Shown here one piece after another: positions 32,986-34,983 of a stretch of 34,983 bases of DNA. Both the position numbers and the translations under genes were made by a program. The notes under the pieces are model-generated. The model was not told the DNA's origin. It worked only from the letters and a program-made list of their open reading frames with translations, and made no database searches. How positions within the stretch are numbered: position 1 is the stretch's first letter; each line of letters begins with the position of its first letter. This DNA is from Acidimicrobiales bacterium. GTDB taxonomy: Bacteria > Actinomycetota > Acidimicrobiia > Acidimicrobiales > JAMCQF01. Where the stretch lies: assembly GCA_027366675.1 (NCBI GenBank), contig DAHXND010000118.1, forward strand, positions 1 to 34,983, read 5' to 3'.

Positions 32986-33731
32986 CTCAGGTGCTGGCAG
33001 CCGGGGTCACTACCGGCCGCGAGGAGTCGGTCGCACTCGAGGCGATCGCGGTGGCATACCGATACGGGGCGGTGCCTGCCCTAAGGGGTGTGTCATTGTC
33101 CATCAATGCGGGGGAGTCAGTGGCTGTAGTGGGTCTGAACGGAGCGGGAAAGAGCACGCTTATGAAGGTGATAGCAGGGGCGCTACGTGGCTATTCGGGG
33201 AACTGCAAGCTATTCGGGCTGCCGATTGACAGTCTGAGATTGCGGGCTCGTATGCGCGCTGGTCTGGTCCTCGTGCCAGAGGGGCGTTTGATAGTCCCGT
33301 CTCTGTCAGTCGAGGACAATCTGCTTCTCGGCTCATCACATCGTGGGGCGAAGCGGCCTCTGGCTGATGACCTGGCGCTGGTATATGGCATATTTCCGGA
33401 GTTATCAGGAATGTGCCATAGTCAGGTTGGATCGCTGAGTGGTGGCCAGCAGCAGATGGTGGCTACCGGTCGGGCGCTCGTGGCCCATCCGAAGGTGCTC
33501 TTGCTGGACGAGCCTTCATTGGGTCTGGCTCCCGTGCTACTCGATCGCCTTGGGCTGGCTTTCAGGGAGCTGAGATCCTCTGGGCTCACTATGGTGATAG
33601 TAGAGCAGAATCTTTCCTTCGCGCGTTCGGTAACCGATCGCCTCTACGCTATTAGCGAAGGGGTGCTCAGATTCGATGGTTCCTGGGGCGAGTTCGCTGC
33701 CAAGGGAAATCTGTTGCAGCAGTATTTATGA
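32982..33731 (+). CDS. ABC importer ATPase, LivF type
   Basis: Second ATPase of the importer, 249 aa: Walker A GLNGAGKST, Q-loop region, LVPEGRLIVPSLSVEDNLLLG (typical of LivF), signature LSGGQQQM, Walker B LLLLDEPSLGL and H-loop-region VIVEQN. It would pair with the LivG half of the preceding fusion. Translationally coupled at both ends: ATG 32982 overlaps the fusion stop and its own stop overlaps the alcohol dehydrogenase start, so importer and dehydrogenase are almost certainly co-expressed. Confidence 0.95.
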   Translation: MTQVLAAGVTTGREESVALEAIAVAYRYGAVPALRGVSLSINAGESVAVVGLNGAGKSTLMKVIAGALRGYSGNCKLFGLPIDSLRLRARMRAGLVLVPEGRLIVPSLSVEDNLLLGSSHRGAKRPLADDLALVYGIFPELSGMCHSQVGSLSGGQQQMVATGRALVAHPKVLLLDEPSLGLAPVLLDRLGLAFRELRSSGLTMVIVEQNLSFARSVTDRLYAISEGVLRFDGSWGEFAAKGNLLQQYL

Positions 33732-34705
33732 GAGCGGTGATGCTTCTTGCTCCAAGGCAGATGGAGGTCGTTGCTGGCGTTCCTGATCCTTCTCCCGCGT
33801 CCGGGGAAGTGCTGGTGACGCTCATGGCGCTAGGGATATGCGGATCAGACCTAGCGGTGTGGGGTGGGGCGGTTGTCCCACCTACGTATCCCTGGATCCT
33901 GGGTCACGAGGCCGTGGGCCGGATCGCGTCTGTGGGGGAGGGGGTCCCGGGATCGCGCGTCGGAGAGATCGTTGTCATAGAGCCGAACTATCCTTGCGGG
34001 ATGTGCCATTCCTGCCTTGCTGCTCGGACCTCCAGTTGCTCAGGTCGGCAGGTGGTGAGCCGCACCATTCCCGGTCTTTTGCGTGAGAGATTCTGCGTAC
34101 CATCGGAGTTTGCATGGAGGGTGGCTGATGTGCATTCCATCGAAGATCTTGTTTGCATCGAGCCGCTAGCCGTAGCAGACCACGCAGCAGGTCAGGTGAG
34201 ACCTATCCATACAGGAGGGTGCCTTGTGGTGGGTGCGGGGGCATTGGGCCTTATGGTCGTCCAGCTCATGGCCGCCTATGGGCTGGAAGTAAGTGTGGCC
34301 GAGCCGAACGGGGAGCGAAGGGCTTTCGCGTTAGAGTGTGCGAGCAGGAAAGCTCGCTTGACAGAGGGCACTAGCTTTGGGCTCGTCTTCGAGACATCTG
34401 GCACAGTTGATGGCCTGAGAGAGGCAGTGAACTATGCCCAGACGGACGCTACCGTGGTTGCACTCGGACTTCCTCACGGGGATATTCCAATGCCGGTGGA
34501 GACCGTGGTCCGCAAGCAGATCACACTTGTGGGATCTGCCATCTATGACCATCCAGACGGGTTCTCGAAAGCGCTCGGCCTGGTTGACAAGGGGATACTT
34601 AGTCCGGGGCGTATTCTGGGACGGCGCTACGAGTTGTCCATGACGCCTGAGGCCTTTGCTTCAGCTGGGACACTTGCTGGAAAGACGTGGATCGTTGCGG
34701 ACTGA
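33728..34705 (+). CDS. Zinc-dependent alcohol dehydrogenase (MDR family)
   Basis: 325-aa medium-chain dehydrogenase. Catalytic zinc motifs: GICGSD and GHEAVG, with the Glu in CIEPLAVADHA. A structural-zinc lobe carries four Cys (PCGMCHSC and the following SSC). The nucleotide fold has VVGAGALGLMVVQ. It resembles threonine/sorbitol/alcohol dehydrogenases and would oxidise a secondary alcohol or polyol with NAD(P). It is coupled to LivF (ATGA), so it probably acts on the imported compound or an early intermediate. It is slightly short of the usual 340-350 aa, with a compact C-terminal half. Confidence 0.9.
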   Translation: MRAVMLLAPRQMEVVAGVPDPSPASGEVLVTLMALGICGSDLAVWGGAVVPPTYPWILGHEAVGRIASVGEGVPGSRVGEIVVIEPNYPCGMCHSCLAARTSSCSGRQVVSRTIPGLLRERFCVPSEFAWRVADVHSIEDLVCIEPLAVADHAAGQVRPIHTGGCLVVGAGALGLMVVQLMAAYGLEVSVAEPNGERRAFALECASRKARLTEGTSFGLVFETSGTVDGLREAVNYAQTDATVVALGLPHGDIPMPVETVVRKQITLVGSAIYDHPDGFSKALGLVDKGILSPGRILGRRYELSMTPEAFASAGTLAGKTWIVAD

Positions 34706-34875
34706 CGCGTGCATACGCTCGGCTCGGATCAGATCGGGCGGCACGCGCATCTCTGATGGATGCTCGGTCCGCCAGGATGGGCGCATGATGAAATGCGTTC
34801 CTGGCGTCGTGCCAGGTCCGGCCGCATGGCTAGGTCGGATTTCAGGGTTGTCGCTGTGAAAGGAGCAGGTATGTT

Positions 34876-34983
34876 ATGGGGCTACTAGCTGGTAAGGCGG
34901 CGGTCGTAACTGGAGGTGCGCAGGGCATAGGTTTGGAGATAGCCAGGACCTTCGCCCTAGAGGGAGCGGCGGTCGTGATCGCT
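34876..34983 (+). CDS. Short-chain dehydrogenase/reductase, 3'-truncated by window edge
   Basis: ATG 34876 opens a frame that runs off the window. The 36 visible residues show the SDR N-terminus: LLAGKAAVVTGGAQGIG, then a helix and the strand AAVVIA. AAAGGAG lies upstream around 34858-34864 at a suitable distance. It would be the fourth SDR in the cluster, after a 170-bp gap from the alcohol dehydrogenase. Cofactor preference and substrate cannot be judged. Confidence 0.85.
   Translation, partial: MGLLAGKAAVVTGGAQGIGLEIARTFALEGAAVVIA

Noticed and set aside
34785-34859. 24-codon small frame before the last SDR
   Set aside because: It ends just before the SDR ribosome site and has a weak ribosome site itself; nothing in the peptide supports function, so it is left unannotated.

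Overview
The window reads as a high-GC actinobacterial chromosome segment. An Acidimicrobiia-like organism is my best guess, at low to moderate confidence. The basis is the conserved order infB, rbfA-truB, ribF, rpsO, pnp, M16 peptidase, dapB, the frequent GTG/TTG starts, and the TANNNT-type -10 boxes. Codon choice is odd for such a genome: ATA is a major isoleucine codon even in infB, and AGG is common for arginine. This pattern is best known from thermophiles.

Region 1 (1-10472) is housekeeping. It holds a 5'-truncated infB with a tandem-repeat N-terminus, an in-frame RbfA-TruB fusion carrying a second tandem repeat in its C-terminal domain, ribF, rpsO, a pnp gene preceded by a long leader hairpin, an M16 zinc peptidase and dapB.

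Region 2 (10473-24346) is a mostly plus-strand catabolic block. It encodes a PcaF-like thiolase, an MFS permease, a divergent small cupin, a ThDP-dependent lyase/synthase, an aldehyde dehydrogenase, a permuted NDP-forming acyl-CoA synthetase, an acyl-CoA dehydrogenase with its catalytic Glu in the isovaleryl/long-chain position, a MaoC hydratase, an AMACR-like CaiB/BaiF protein, an SDR, a second MaoC protein and an enoyl-CoA hydratase.

Region 3 (24408-27225) is a minus-strand pair: an SDR followed by a dienoyl-CoA-reductase/BaiCD-like FMN/Fe-S/FAD enzyme. Region 4 (27382-34983) is plus-strand: an SDR, then a complete branched-chain-amino-acid-type ABC importer (lipoprotein, LivH, fused LivM-LivG, LivF), a zinc alcohol dehydrogenase and the start of another SDR.

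Together regions 2-4 look like uptake, activation and beta-oxidation of a carboxylic acid that passes through an aldehyde intermediate made by a ThDP enzyme. Three readings fit: alpha-oxidation of a methyl-branched acid, hydrolytic opening of a cyclic 1,2-dione to a dicarboxylate, or decarboxylation of a 2-oxo acid. The substrate cannot be fixed from sequence. No transcriptional regulator, ETF, ring oxygenase, rRNA, tRNA, CRISPR or transposase gene was seen. Short perfect tandem duplications (13-31 bp) recur throughout the window.
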